NCBI RefSeq assembly: GCF_026745355.1
Contig: NC_079205.1
Span: forward strand, 1,495,283-1,559,282
Length of the DNA: 64,000 nt
From: Beta vulgaris subsp. vulgaris
Taxonomy: Eukaryota > Streptophyta > Magnoliopsida > Caryophyllales > Amaranthaceae
Direction: 5' to 3'
Both the position numbers and the translations under genes were made by a program. Position 1 is the stretch's first letter. Every line of letters starts with the position of its first letter. The notes under the pieces are model-generated. The model was not told where the DNA came from. It made no database searches and saw nothing but the letters and a program-made list of their open reading frames with translations. Below, in pieces: positions 47,615 to 58,797 of this stretch.

Positions 47615-48642
47615 ACCGTGATTTCATTTCACCTACTTTCTGGCTTTATATACTGCATTTCTTTGTGGATTAAAGCTTCTTTTTTTACACCGTTTTTATT
47701 TATTTCATTTTCTCTCTCCTTACTCTCTCTCTCTGTGTCGGGTTCTCGGCGGCGAAACGAAGTTCTTCCGGTAGCGGAAAAAAAAGCATCAATTTGTGGT
47801 TTATTTTGTGTTAGATCGTTGACAATTGTCGTCGTTTTTGGTTGTGTCGTTGGTTGGGGCAACAATGGAGATGGTAGTCGCAAGGACGAGGAGTGGGAGG
47901 AGCAGTAATAGGAGAGATTTTAGTGCTGCCATTGTTGGTTCTTTTGTGGATGGGAAATGGGAGGAGCAGTAATAGGAGAGTTTTCAACATGACGATGGTC
48001 CGACCAAATGTATTGTGTCAGACGGTCTGACACAATACTTTCACATATATTAATCCAAATATCCAATTAGTATCTTCCATACTAATTTCGAGAGGTTACA
48101 ATATATTTGTTGACATATGTAATTGGAATTTTACTTTTTCCAAGAGGAGGTGTTCCTGATTCTCCAAACATTATACTTCATTCTTAACTTTTAGAAATAA
48201 TAAATAGTTAGATTATTTAATATTTTTATGCTTGTCCATGTATGATTGTTTTAAACATTAATATCATTACTTATTAATAAGTAAAATATAAAATGTTAAT
48301 ATTGAATTTTTTTTATTGAGACGAATCTAATAAGATCATTCTCTATAACTATATTTTTCCTAAAATATAAATACCAAAAACAATCAAAATATAAGATGTA
48401 AATAATAAATATTATACAAATGGTATAGTGCAATTATATATTTTCAAATGGAGGAAGTATACAACAACTGCAATGATAGATGTAAGCAATAAGCTAAGCA
48501 CTAATTAGCGAACTTTATTTGGAATCATTTAACCTTTTATGATTCTTATTACCATATGTTTTTCATTCACCCTCCCAAAAAAAAAAAAAAAAAAATAAGA
48601 AACCTTGAATTTTATACCTATTGTCACATCGGTACGTAGGAT

Positions 48643-48910
48643 CAGAGGGGTAGATGAGGGTGTGCAAGGAGCCCAACAGCACAGGGCCCCCAAAATTATA
48701 AAGGCCCAAAATATATTATTTTGAAAATTTTACTTCATATTTGAAGAAATCAACCTTGTTTCCCACCCTTAATGAATTTGTCAATGATTTATCTTTAGAT
48801 TTTCAACTTCCTATCTTTAGAACTCGAATATTCCATCTTTATTTTCTATAAATTTAGGGGCCTAATTTTCATGTTAGAACCAGGGCCCCGAAATCTCCAA
48901 GACGGCCCTG
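48643..48910. mobile_element. hAT-like MITE, CAGGG-type ends
   Basis: Left CAGAGGGG and the complement of the right end (CAGGGCCGTCTTGG) are imperfect inverted ends. A perfect 8-bp duplication CGTAGGAT lies at 48635-48642 and 48911-48918. The interior has GGGCCC and AAAGGCCC phrases. Confidence 0.72.
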
Positions 48911-49050
48911 CGTAGGATTCATACTTTTCTCCTCTAATACTCTAGTTCAATACTTCATGTGAATCGACAACTATATAAAAGTAATAGATTTTCTTATGGT
49001 CGGGTGAAACCCATACTCCATACAACCAAGTCAGTTTGGAAAGTAAGAAG

Positions 49051-49588
49051 TAGGAGTGAGCAAAATTTTCGAGTACCCAGACCCGGACGCGGTATGGATC
49101 CGCATGGTCCGGATTCAGTCCAACCGGGTCCGCGTATGAGTCCAAAAATGGACCCGGCTGCATCCGGTTCCAATTCTGGATATCAGACCCAGTGCCTAGT
49201 GGGTACTCGGTTTGACCGTTTCCGGCTCCGGGTACCCGATTGGAACGGATCCTGGTACCCGATACTTAGAATTAGTTTTTTTCATATACTCATATAGAAT
49301 TGGTAATAGGATAATAGTTGTTAAGTAAAAGTTAGTACTTAGTAGACCTTTAGGCCCATTTAATTCTTTTTTAAAATTTTATAACTTAATTGGCCCATCT
49401 TAGTATGTTGTTAAACTTACAACTGAGTACCCAATTCTGGACCTGGTACCCATCGGTTCCAGGTCTGGGTCCAAAAATTTAGGACCCAGTTAGACCAGTT
49501 CCAATTCCAGGTTTTTAATACCCACGGAGTCCGATTATGGGTTCGGGTCTATTAAATTCTACCAAGTACCCGATTGTGCTCACCACTA
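49051..49588. mobile_element. hAT-like MITE, first copy in the tandem duplication
   Basis: Ends TAGGAGTGAGCA and the complement of TGCTCACCACTA; target copies GTAAGAAG (49043-49050) and GTAAGGAG (49589-49596) differ at one base. Interior is rich in GGTACCC, GGACCC and CCGGTT phrases. Confidence 0.82.
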
Positions 49589-49685
49589 GTAAGGAGAGAG
49601 TAATTACCATATGGATACATTGCTAATAACTCCAAGTCTCGAAACCCACACTCCATACAACCAGGTCAGTTTGAAGAGTAAGGAG

Positions 49686-50209
49686 TAGGGGTGAGCAGAA
49701 AATTCGGGTACCCAGACCCGGACGCGGTATGGACCCGCATGGTCCGGATCCGGTCCAACTGGGTTCGGGTATGGGTCCGCATCCGATTCCAATTATGGGT
49801 ATCGGACCCAGTGCTTGGTGGGTACCCGGTTTGACCGTTTCCGGCTTTGGGTAACCGGTTGGAGCGGATCCGGGTACCCGGTATTTAGAATTTTTTTTTT
49901 TTTCATATACTCATATAGAATTGGTAATAGGATAATAGTTGTGAAGTAAAAGTTAGTACTTAGTAGGCCTTTAGGCCCATTTAATTCTTTTTTAAAATTT
50001 TATAGCTTAATTGGCACATCTTAGTATGTCGTTAAACTTACAACTGGGTACCCAATTCTGGACCTGGTATCCATCGATTCCGGGTTTGGGTCCAAAAATA
50101 TATGACCCGGTTGGACCAATTTCAATTCCAGATTTTTGATACCCACTGGGTCCGGTTCTGGGTCCGGGTCTATGATATTTAGTCGGGTACCCGATTGTGC
50201 TCACCCCTA
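49686..50209. mobile_element. hAT-like MITE, second copy, perfect ends
   Basis: Perfect 12-bp inverted ends TAGGGGTGAGCA and a perfect 8-bp duplication GTAAGGAG (49678-49685, 50210-50217). It has diverged less from the inferred original than the copy at 49051. Confidence 0.87.
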
Positions 50210-50610
50210 GTAAGGAGGGAGTAATTACCACATGAATACATTGCTAATATATAGCTCCAAGTCTCGAATTCGAGACCGGTGTATTACATGTGGCGCTCAA
50301 ACTATTTTATAAAATAATAGATTTTCAATCCGCAAAATCTATACTCATATTATTTCATTTCAATTATTTGGACAAGATGTCAAATATATCTTGGAGATCA
50401 TGCTGAATCCCCCACCCCAACATACATTTCAGACTTGAGATGATTAATTGCTTAGTTGCTTCCTACGATAAAAAAAAAACTATTATTATCGAACTAATCA
50501 ATAATGTTACAACTTAAGGATATGATATAATTACAATTAGCAAGAATATTACATATAATCATGACCTTATGTCTTATAAAATTCTCCCTCAATGTAGTTG
50601 TACACTTGTA

Positions 50611-50813
50611 CCAAGTAGTACTTGGTCTACTGGTTTGGTTTGTATCTCACAACCTTGAGGTTGTGGAAAAAAACCCCACTAAAGGCACTTTGAGGATGAA
50701 AACTTTCCTTATCATTTCCTCTACTCCCAAGGAACCTTGTCTGCAAACTCGGATCAGATTGATTTGTGCGAGATTCCAATCTAGTTAGGACGCCGTCTAA
50801 CCTTAAAAAAAAA
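50611..50813 (+). mobile_element. SINE with A-tail and 18-bp target duplication
   Basis: The body runs from CCAAGTAGTACTTGGTC to AACCTTAAAAAAAAA. Flanks TGTAGTTGTACACTTGTA (50593-50610) and TATAGTTGCACACTTGTA (50814-50831) match at 16 of 18 bases. A-box-like GTCTACTGGTTTGG and a weak B box GCGAGATTCCAAT fit pol III origin. Confidence 0.75.
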
Positions 50814-51130
50814 TATAGTTGCACACTTGTATGTATAGGTAAAAAGATAAGTATAGAACTTGAAGAACTAACATTCAGCTTGAGGAGATGATATTATGAT
50901 TAGGACCACATAGACTGTCCTTGCATAATTGCATGCATGATGGAACGGAACAGAACAGAAGGGTAGCTCTAAGCCTCTACTTGGGAATTATTGCACGCAC
51001 TGATGGACTCACACAAGTATACAACCAAATAACCAATTGCCTATATTGGCTTTGCTTGCTTGTAGTAGTAATTTGTAAGTCCTATTCATATCCTACCGTA
51101 TTTATTATGCCACTGTACTGCAAATATATA

Positions 51131-51413
51131 CTCCCTCCGTCTTTTTTTATTTGCTACATTTTGTCATTTAGGGGTGTTTCAATTTATTTGTTACATTTGC
51201 AAATATTTTCATATATAGTACATAGGTCCCACACTTTATTTACAAATTTGCCATCACTCCCTTCTTGATTTTGTAAATGTTTTCATATATAATACATAGG
51301 TCCCACAATTTACCTATTTGCTTTTTTGTTAATTCCATTTATGTCAATGGTCTCCACTCCCTCCTTGGTCTTTGTGAAAAAGTGCTTGTAGCAAATAAAA
51401 AAGACGGAGGGAG
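51131..51413. mobile_element. Stowaway-like MITE, 283 bp
   Basis: Ends CTCCCTCCGTCTTTTTTTAT and the complement AAAAAAGACGGAGGGAG with TA on both sides. TTTTCATATATAGTACATAGG occurs twice inside with small changes (core ATACATAGGTCCCACA). Confidence 0.85.
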
Positions 51414-51530
51414 TACTAGTGTAAAATTCTTAATAACTAGCTATTGTTAACACAAAGCATTGTGCTATGAATATGATATTTATACTTCTAATTTAGTGCT
51501 ACTCCAATTAATTATTACTACTATTTCCTC

Positions 51531-52617
51531 CTTTTTTTTTTACAATGGAAAATCTTGCATTAATAACCGAAAGTACAGCCTAACGCTAATATAACCAAAC
51601 AAAAGAAAATAAAACAAACCGAGTTTTACTCGCTCTTACATAACAAGTACAATAACCTAAAAAACTTGGATAAAATTGCTTGATCTAGAGAGATGTGTTG
51701 TAAGATAGCTGCATTGAAGCACTGCTACAGGTGAATGATGATCGTCACATACCTGACGAAAGGAGAGGTGTGGACTGATTTCACAATTGGGGCAAAAACG
51801 TAACCAACAGGACCAATCCTAGTGACCTTCTGTCGCATGGGATTCTTGGATCCAAAGTCTTGAAAGAGTCACAATCCTTTGTGACTTATTACCCTCTCGA
51901 AGAGGTATTTCAGGCTTCTCCGTTAAGGAGAAGCTCAAATGAGTTGCGCTACAAACCCAATTGATAAATTGGGGAACCGTCTTCAGATATATTTTGTCAA
52001 TGCAATGATTGATAAAATCATTACCAAGCGAGATGAAAATCTGATCTAATCATAGTTAGATCTCAAACAACCATCCATTTTTCGAAATGGGAGAAACCAT
52101 ACCCCAACCATGACACCTCTTGTCACATAGACTCCAACCAACCACACAAATCAGTCCCAATTAACATCTTGAAAACATGAACTACCTCCACCAAATATCA
52201 AAATTATCAAGCAGATTGAGTGAACAAAAACTAAACGCATAGTAACACAACCACAACGCAAACTGATAGAAAAACTCACGGGAAGGAGAGATGACAGACA
52301 CACTTCCAACTAAACACTAGGGGAGGGGGAAAGAGAGACGAACAACCACCAGGAAAAGGGAAGGGGGACACTACACTAAACTGTGGAGGGGGAAGGGAAG
52401 CCCAACTAGGCTGACATAATACTAATTAGGGGAGGAGGGAAGGGAAGCCAAACTAAGACTAGGGGAGGGGGAAGTCCAAACTGACAACTGGACTACTAAT
52501 CAAGGGAGGGGGAAGGGGAAGCCCAAGCTAATACCACGCACTGGACGACTAAATATGGGAGGGGGATGGGGAAGCCCTAACCGAGACTGACTCACATTTA
52601 ACCACATAACATAATAA
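51531..52617 (-). repeat. Possible truncated retroelement with GGGAGGGGGA repeats
   Basis: A T run at 51537-51550 followed by the complement of a tail-like sequence suggests a minus-strand A-tailed retroelement. The part at 52310-52580 is a degenerate tandem repeat built on GGGGAGGGGGAAGGGAAGCC. No target duplication or coding domain was found. Confidence 0.35.
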
Positions 52618-52640
52618 CTGCAGCAAATGAATATTATGTT

Positions 52641-53266
52641 TTTTTTTTTTGAAAGAAAGAAAAGGGATTTCATTAATATTTCGCCAAACGGCACTTACAA
52701 GTCATTTCTGAAAAACATAAAATTCTAATAGAAATACATATCACCTTAGAAATGTAAACATCGCATATTTGACTTAATTTTGCCTTAATAAAAATCTTCA
52801 TCTGAAGCAATGCAATCTGTGAGTTCGCTCTGGTTAGGCATACGATCTGCAGATGCGGAAATTTTGGGATGAACGTACTCCAATAGTCTTCCATAATTTT
52901 ACAGAAGTTGTGAAACTCTAATTCTTCATGTTGAATCTCGAACTTCAACCGATGAGAATAATTTCTCATACCTAAAAACAAAAGAACCATACTCACAACT
53001 CCCATAGGGGAGAAGGAGTTTTCCAAAACAGAAACTAAAAATCCCATAAAAGGGTTTGAGAAAATCTCATAAAGAGATACTAATTTATTGAACAAAACAA
53101 GAAAATGAACTAAAAACTGAAAATAAAAGGGAAAAAATGGATGAAAACATCCATGACAGCTCCCTAATTGATGAAGAAGGGGTAAGGGGGGCTAGGGTTT
53201 TAGAGAGAGAAAAAGAGAGGGGAGGCTAGGTTTTAAGAGAACACACTTTTAATGTATTAAAATTAT
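52641..53266 (-). mobile_element. Retroposed sequence with A-tail and 19-bp target duplication
   Basis: AGCAAATGAATATTATGTT occurs at 52622-52640 and again at 53267-53285. Between them lies 626 bp that on the minus strand begins with a C/T-rich leader (CCTCTCTTTTTCTCTCTCTA then AAACCCTAGCC) and ends in an A run. This is the signature of L1-type target-primed reverse transcription. The minus-strand frame 53095-52673 (140 codons) has no recognised domain. It could be a deleted LINE or a processed transcript of an unknown gene. Confidence 0.72.
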
Positions 53267-53430
53267 AGCAAATGAATATTATGTTACAGAGGAAGTATAT
53301 ATAAAAAAATTTATTATGTACGACGTTGGAGTTATCTCAAATTCTCAATTTATATTTTCATAATATCAATTTCTTATAATATTTTCTAGCTGATAATAAG
53401 TAATGAAACATTTCCAAAAAATACCATATA

Positions 53431-53691
53431 CTTCTTCCGTTTCTAAATAAGCGCAACATTTGCACAATGTTTACTATTCACAATTTAAACTTTAATTAGC
53501 TTTGGTGATTTACATTTTAGGAAAAACATAGTCATGTGGGATCTTGTTAGATTCGTCTGGATGTGAATTTTTTTAATATCAACTTTTTATAATTTTGACT
53601 GATTGATAATTGAATATATATAAATGGTTAAAATAATGCATTGGCAAACTTGAAAACAAGGAGTGCTATACTTATTTAGAAACGGAGGAAG
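53431..53691. mobile_element. Stowaway-like MITE, copy C of a 260-bp family
   Basis: Ends CTTCTTCCGTTTCTAAATAAG and the complement CTTATTTAGAAACGGAGGAAG, TA flanks. Closely similar to the copies at 11919 and 37436. Confidence 0.8.
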
Positions 53692-54310
53692 TATTAGACT
53701 CAACATACAAAATAGCTAAGCGGCTAAGTCATTTTAGCCGGCTCAGCTGCAAAGGTGAAAATGGAAGCCAGCCAAAAAATAAATAAACAAATGAACATAA
53801 AATAAATCACTGTAGTAGAGAGAAGTATTATTAGTAGGAATAGCAAATAGAAGAATTATCCTTTAAAAAGCCACGTGTAAAATTCCGATTAGTGAGCTTC
53901 AGCAAACGCGCTGATGTGGGACCAAGCCCAGCTAAGAGTTCCTTGAAGACAGTTGGGATTTACGAGGGAATTGTTTGTACTCTTTTAAATTTATGACTTT
54001 TTTAATTTATAGTATGATGCTCTATTATTATTTATTAGTTGTTGTCCTAGAAAATTATTATTTATGAGTCAAACATTCACCAATCAAATTCAGATGTTAT
54101 TATGTTAATTTAATTAGGAATTATATATATATATATATATATATAATCCAAGACAAACAAATGTTATGTTGTCATATGTATTCTTCCTTTCCCTACACAA
54201 TCAAATGAGACATTAAATAATAAAAATGCGTCAGGATGTATTGTCACTTGTCAGGATGAGAACTAGTTTGAACTTTGAAAAAATCCCTTTTCTTTTTATG
54301 CTATATGTTA

Positions 54311-54555
54311 CTCCATCCGTTTCATTTTAATCTACACACTTTGACATTTTACACGATTCACAAAATTCACTTTGACCATCATTTGTGATTTATGCACGGA
54401 TGAAAATATAATCATGTGAGATCTTGTTATATTTATCATAACATGTATTTTGTTAATATGTACTTTTTATAATTTTTACAAATTAAATACAAAACTAAAG
54501 AGTAAAATGGAAATTAGTTGTAAATTTATAACAAAAGTTTGTATTAATCTATATA
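54311..54555. mobile_element. Stowaway-like MITE with eroded right end
   Basis: Left end CTCCATCCGTTTCATTTTAAT and the GTGAGATCTTGTTATATT phrase identify the family. The right end is too degraded to place exactly. Confidence 0.5.
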
Positions 54556-55039
54556 ATAAATAATCATTTGATGCTTGATTTTTCTATTTTTTTTTTAGCT
54601 TTTTATATGCAACTCTTAGAGCTATATTAGCTTCTTTTCTCTTTTTTTACCTTAGAGAACAAATTTATCATTTTTAACTATACTGAGTGTACTTGTCGTA
54701 CTACAAGTGTAAATATTGTTCTTCTTCACTAGATTTGTGAGATGTAGTAAGTTTTGACTTGTTCTCCTATGGTTCAGTTTTTGTCTTTGAAAGATTATGA
54801 AGTTGAGTGCTTCATATTAATTAACGGTTTTTTCACCAAGTACCCCCGAGTTTTCAAAAAATTCACCTGGTACCCTCCAAGTTTTCAAAATTCATAGGGT
54901 ACCCCTAAGTTTCAAACTAATACACGGGGTACCCTTAAATGCCCTTAATGACTAACGGCGTTAACCGCCGTTAGTCATTAACCCTATTAAACCCTAATTA
55001 GGCCTAATTAACCTAACTAAATCCTAATTAGGCCTAATT

Positions 55040-55090
55040 AACCTAACCCTAACCCCTAATTTCAAACCCTAACCCTAACCCTAACCCCAC
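55040..55090. repeat. CCCTAA (telomere-like) run at inner edge of left TIR
   Basis: Four to five AACCCT units occur in a row, with a shorter mirrored run (TTAGGG) in the right TIR near 55733-55766. The unit is six bases, whereas the usual plant telomere unit is seven (CCCTAAA). Confidence 0.8.
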
Positions 55091-55205
55091 CCCCCACCAC
55101 CCTGGCAGCCCCCCACCCCTGACAGCCCCCCCACCACCCCTGACAGCCCCCCACCACCCCTGACAGCCCCACCACCCCGTGGCAGCCCCTCCCCTACACC
55201 GTCGC
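55085..55205. repeat. CCCCACCACCCCTGACAGC tandem repeat
   Basis: Four to five degenerate units of about 20-23 bp with the phrase CACCCCTGACAGCCCC lie inside the MULE. Confidence 0.8.
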
Positions 55206-56116
55206 CACTCCCGTCGCATTACCCACCCCCGCCCCGTCCCCACCCCCGTCAAATTACCCACCCCTCCCCTTCCCGTCGCCACCCCTTCCCCGTCGAAAAA
55301 TGCACTCCCTTTCCTTTGCTCTCTTCTCAGCACAAGCCGCCCACCAACAAGTCGTCGACCACCACTTCAGCGCCCCCTCAAACTGCTCGGCGTCAGCGTC
55401 ACTTGTGTTTCAACCCTAAAATCGAGTGGGTGGGGGGAACTGCTAGGCGGCGCAAATATGAGATGAAGCGAGGGTGGGGAAGGGTGCGTCGCGGTGGGGG
55501 AGGGGGTGCGGAATTCTTTGGGGGTTGGGGGAGGGGGTGGCGACGGGAAAGGGGAAGGAGGGCTGCGGAATTCTTGGAAGGGGCCTGCTGGGGTGGGGGG
55601 TTGTTGTGGTTGCGGGGAGTGGGGGAGGCAGGGTGAGGGGCTGCGGTGGTTGCGGGGGGTTGCGGTGGTGGTTGTGGCTGCAGGGGGTGGGGTGGGTGGA
55701 GGGGAGGGGGTGGTGGTTGGGTGGTAGTGGGATTAGGGTTTGAAATTTAGGGGTTAGGGTTAGGTTAATTAGGCCTAATTAGGGTTTAGTTAGGTTAATT
55801 AGGCCTAATTAGGGTTTAATGGGGTTAATGACTAACGGCGGTTAACGCTGTTAGTCATTAAGGGCATTTAAGGGTACCCCGTGTATTAGTTTGAAACTTA
55901 GGAGTACCCTGTGAATTTTGAAAACTTGGAGGGTACCAGGTGAATTTTTTGAAAACTCGGGGGTACTTGGTGAAAAAACCGATTAATTAATTAAGGGCTT
56001 CCATAACATAGAAATGCTAAATGTTTATAGATCTATAGATTAGGCCATAATAAGTAATTAGTCCGTCATAATTAAGAAGATATTTAATTTTTTCCGTCAA
56101 TGTGTATTTTGTATCA

Positions 56117-56902
56117 ATTTTTTTATATATATATAAGGAGAGAAAGCTAGGAGGTGTCTACACAAGAGACACCCCCTAAAACACCCCAAAGGGTGGTTAC
56201 AATAATCATCAAGAACAGAAAAAACGAAGAACAAAGGAGCACATATGAACTCGAGTAAATGCTCCGCCACGGCATCACGCCATCACCCCAGGCCCAAATC
56301 GACGTCGAACCCTTCGCGGGGGGCAAGACAAACACCACCGAAAATGAATAAGCTCCCAAATCCAACAACCAACAGAAAAGCGAACACGATCACCGCCAAC
56401 GAGACACCGACAACCATGAACCACCGCAAGAACAAACTAAACTCGAGCAATGAAGCTCGAACTGAGAGGAGAATAGATAGGAGAGGAGCCCGAATCCTGA
56501 AGCCCGCGAACCCCTTACCCACAGCCCACGAACAGAACTCCACCGCCAGCGCTGCCCAAAGAAAGCCTTGACGCTGAAGACGCTGGCTACGCAAACCCGA
56601 GAAATCGCCATCGAAGCACAGGCCGACAAAAGACGAAAGAGAAAGGAGAAATGGAGAGAGACTAAAAGAAGAAGTCCGGCTGAGGACAAGGAGAAAAGAC
56701 CAGCAAAGGACTAGATAGCCATAGAAGAGGATAGAAGTAGCTAGATCTGAGAGGAAAGAGGAAGAAGAAAGCGGCTGCTAAGCGAAATTTCTGAGATTTG
56801 GGGTTAGGGTTTCTGAAAATTTGGGGCTTTAGGGTTTTCTTAGAGAGAAGGGAGAGCCCCTCTCTCTAGAAAACTTTTCTATAGTATATGCTTATTTTTG
56901 TA
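56117..56902 (-). mobile_element. Second retroposed GC-rich sequence
   Basis: TATTTTGTATCA occurs at 56105-56116 and 56903-56914 and fits a 12-bp target duplication. The insert reads on the minus strand from a C/T-rich leader (CTCTCCCTTCTCTCTAAGAA, then AAACCCTAAAGCCCC) to an A-rich, TA-interrupted tail. Several frames stay open in the middle (for example 56689-56390 and 56594-56283), but none has a recognised domain. Its layout is like the insert at 52641-53266, so both may be deleted copies of plant L1-type LINEs. Confidence 0.6.
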
Positions 56903-56914
56903 TATTTTGTATCA

Positions 56915-58797
56915 TGATATTATATATTAATAAAAATTATAATAGTTTAATTATAGTATTCTATTAATTTATGATGAATCAAATGAAACCTTCATATGAC
57001 AATATTTTTTTATATACATTAGAAAGAATTTATAAAATTCCCTCAAAATCTTGAATAGCGGCAATAATCCAAATGAGGGGAAAATTTGGGAAATTCTTGC
57101 AAGGGGTGAGAATGGAACGCCTGTCACAAAGGTGGAAGGATGACCTTACAATCATTAGGCCAACCTTGATTCTCACATACGTATATGTTAGTGGGTCTCA
57201 AAATTTTCAAAAGGGTACTACTAATTTGCAAAATGTTTGAATATTGCTTATTGTTTACTCAAGTATAATAAAACATCTTAATCTTTAAATTACATATGCA
57301 TGTATTTGGATACCTCTTAAATCTTTCTACTTGTGTGTTTTACACGGTCTCTAATATACTATTTAAAGCATTAATATCTTTTCTTGTATAAAAATTGAAA
57401 TTATAATAATATACACTGCTACACATCCAACAAAATCTCCTATGATAATATTATTCACATATATTTTAATCATCACATACAATCTAAAATTTTAGACTTT
57501 GACTGCTTAAATAATAAATGTGAAGATTTTTAAATAACAAAGAAATTATGATATAGAATATCATCAGAGTTATCTACAGTCTACTTGTATTGGCATCACT
57601 TCCGAACTTCAACTTATCAATCTAAAAAACAAAATTATTTATGAATGATATCGAATAAAATACTTTCATGATAATAATACTCGTTTCGTTTTATATTGAT
57701 ATTCATATTTTGAAATGTTTTGTCATAGAGCCCAAATTTTGACCAGAATTCTCTCCGAGAAAAGTAAGCTTCCACATCTTTCCATGGGCCACTCTCATCC
57801 TTGTAGCCCAAAGCCCACCTAGCAACCCACGAGAAATATTTTGCTTGTACTAACAACACTTAGCCACGTACACAAGCCCGACTTAGGCCCAAACTCCCAA
57901 AGATGCATGATACATTAAGCTGGAACTATTCTTACATAAATTTTCTTCAACCAATCAATCTAATTCTCATTCAATAATAAATACAAAAATTATTAAAAGA
58001 GCAATCTAATTTTAGTATAAAAGTAGACTTAATCACTAAATAAATTAAATTAGTCACCGAAAGAAATTAACTTAATCGCTATTAAACTATTTTTTTAAAT
58101 ATTGGACATACCATTATCTAATTTTAATTTTAAAATAGACAGTCTCTTAGAAGACAAATTCTAATAGATATAGGTGTATAATTGTCCCTTTCAATGTACT
58201 TTTGGTTATGATCATACAAATCAATCATGAGAAACCTACTAACAAACAAATCATAAAAACCCTAACTTCTTATAATGTACCCCCCAAAAAATTAGACAAA
58301 TATATTTATGAAAGAACATTTGATAATAATAATCCTAACTTTTACCTGTATCCGAAAAATGGTCACAAATTTTAATTATTTTAAAAAAATCCGAGATGAT
58401 TCTAGAAAGTGAGACGAACAATGAGAGTAAAATTAAGAATGATACAACTCGATAAAAAGTTGATCAGTTGTTATTAATATTTGAATTCCCTGTACAACTT
58501 GCTCAAAAATTTAGAGAATAAATTTAGAAGTAATGACAAATTGTAAGAAAAATCTAGCTAATCTTACAATATCCAAATCGTCATATAAAAAATGTAAAGG
58601 ACGAGCGTTACATAAATAATTGGTATTTTTGTTGTGAATACCAAACATTTATTAATTAGAAAGTGCTATCTCAAGTATTTGCTCTTTCTTGATAAACTTT
58701 TTTCAAGTGCATTCTTCTATAACAACATCTTTGGTTCAACTTACTCAATTGTTGCTACAAACAAGCTCAAAAAAACAAAAAAAAAATGAACTTCTAA
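56915..58797. other. Intergenic DNA downstream of the RhoGDI gene
   Basis: AT-rich with no supported gene. A tRNA-like phrase around 57115-57180 (complement of GTTGGCCTAATGATTGTAAGG) may be a SINE remnant. Segments near 57950-58150 resemble the GACCGTCTTA/GAGACGGTCT repeat around 15460-15750. Confidence 0.4.

Larger units (their letters stand above)
46850..48044. mobile_element. MULE-type non-autonomous transposon
   Basis: The left end GAGAACGTATTGTGTC and the complement of the right end (GTGAAAGTATTGTGTC) pair, followed by GGTCGGAC in both arms. A perfect 9-bp target duplication ATATATTAA lies at 46841-46849 and 48045-48053, which with a terminal G points to Mutator-like elements. The 1,195-bp interior holds two oppositely oriented tandem arrays and a possible captured open segment; no transposase. 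Confidence 0.78.
49008..50250. repeat. Tandem duplication of ~635 bp containing a MITE
   Basis: The left unit begins near 49008 (GAAACCCATACTCCATACAA) and the right unit near 49641 (GAAACCCACACTCCATACAA). Both carry the same hAT MITE and the same flank TAATTACC...ATACATTGCTAAT on the right. The units differ by scattered substitutions. Confidence 0.85.
54825..55981. mobile_element. MULE-type element with ~250-bp inverted repeats
   Basis: Ends CGGTTTTTTCACCAAGTAC and its exact complement start inverted repeats of roughly 250 bp (54825-55080 and 55730-55981). A perfect 9-bp target duplication ATTAATTAA lies at 54816-54824 and 55982-55990. Long TIRs with 9-bp duplications indicate a Mutator-like element. 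The interior is very GC-rich with CCCCCACCACCCCTGACAGC repeats on one side and GGGGTGGTTGCGG phrases on the other. No transposase; the many overlapping frames are compositional. Confidence 0.88.

Noticed and set aside
47618..47908. 96-codon open frame in the MULE at 46850-48044
   Set aside because: Hydrophobic and low-complexity, no family; kept only as a note within the MULE.
55040..55090. CCCTAA run as a true telomere or chromosome-end fusion
   Set aside because: It is short, lies in both TIRs of a transposon, and lacks the seven-base plant unit.
55049..55743. Overlapping long open frames rich in Gly, Arg and Pro
   Set aside because: They arise from GC-rich repeats inside a MULE; frames are open on both strands and lack any domain.
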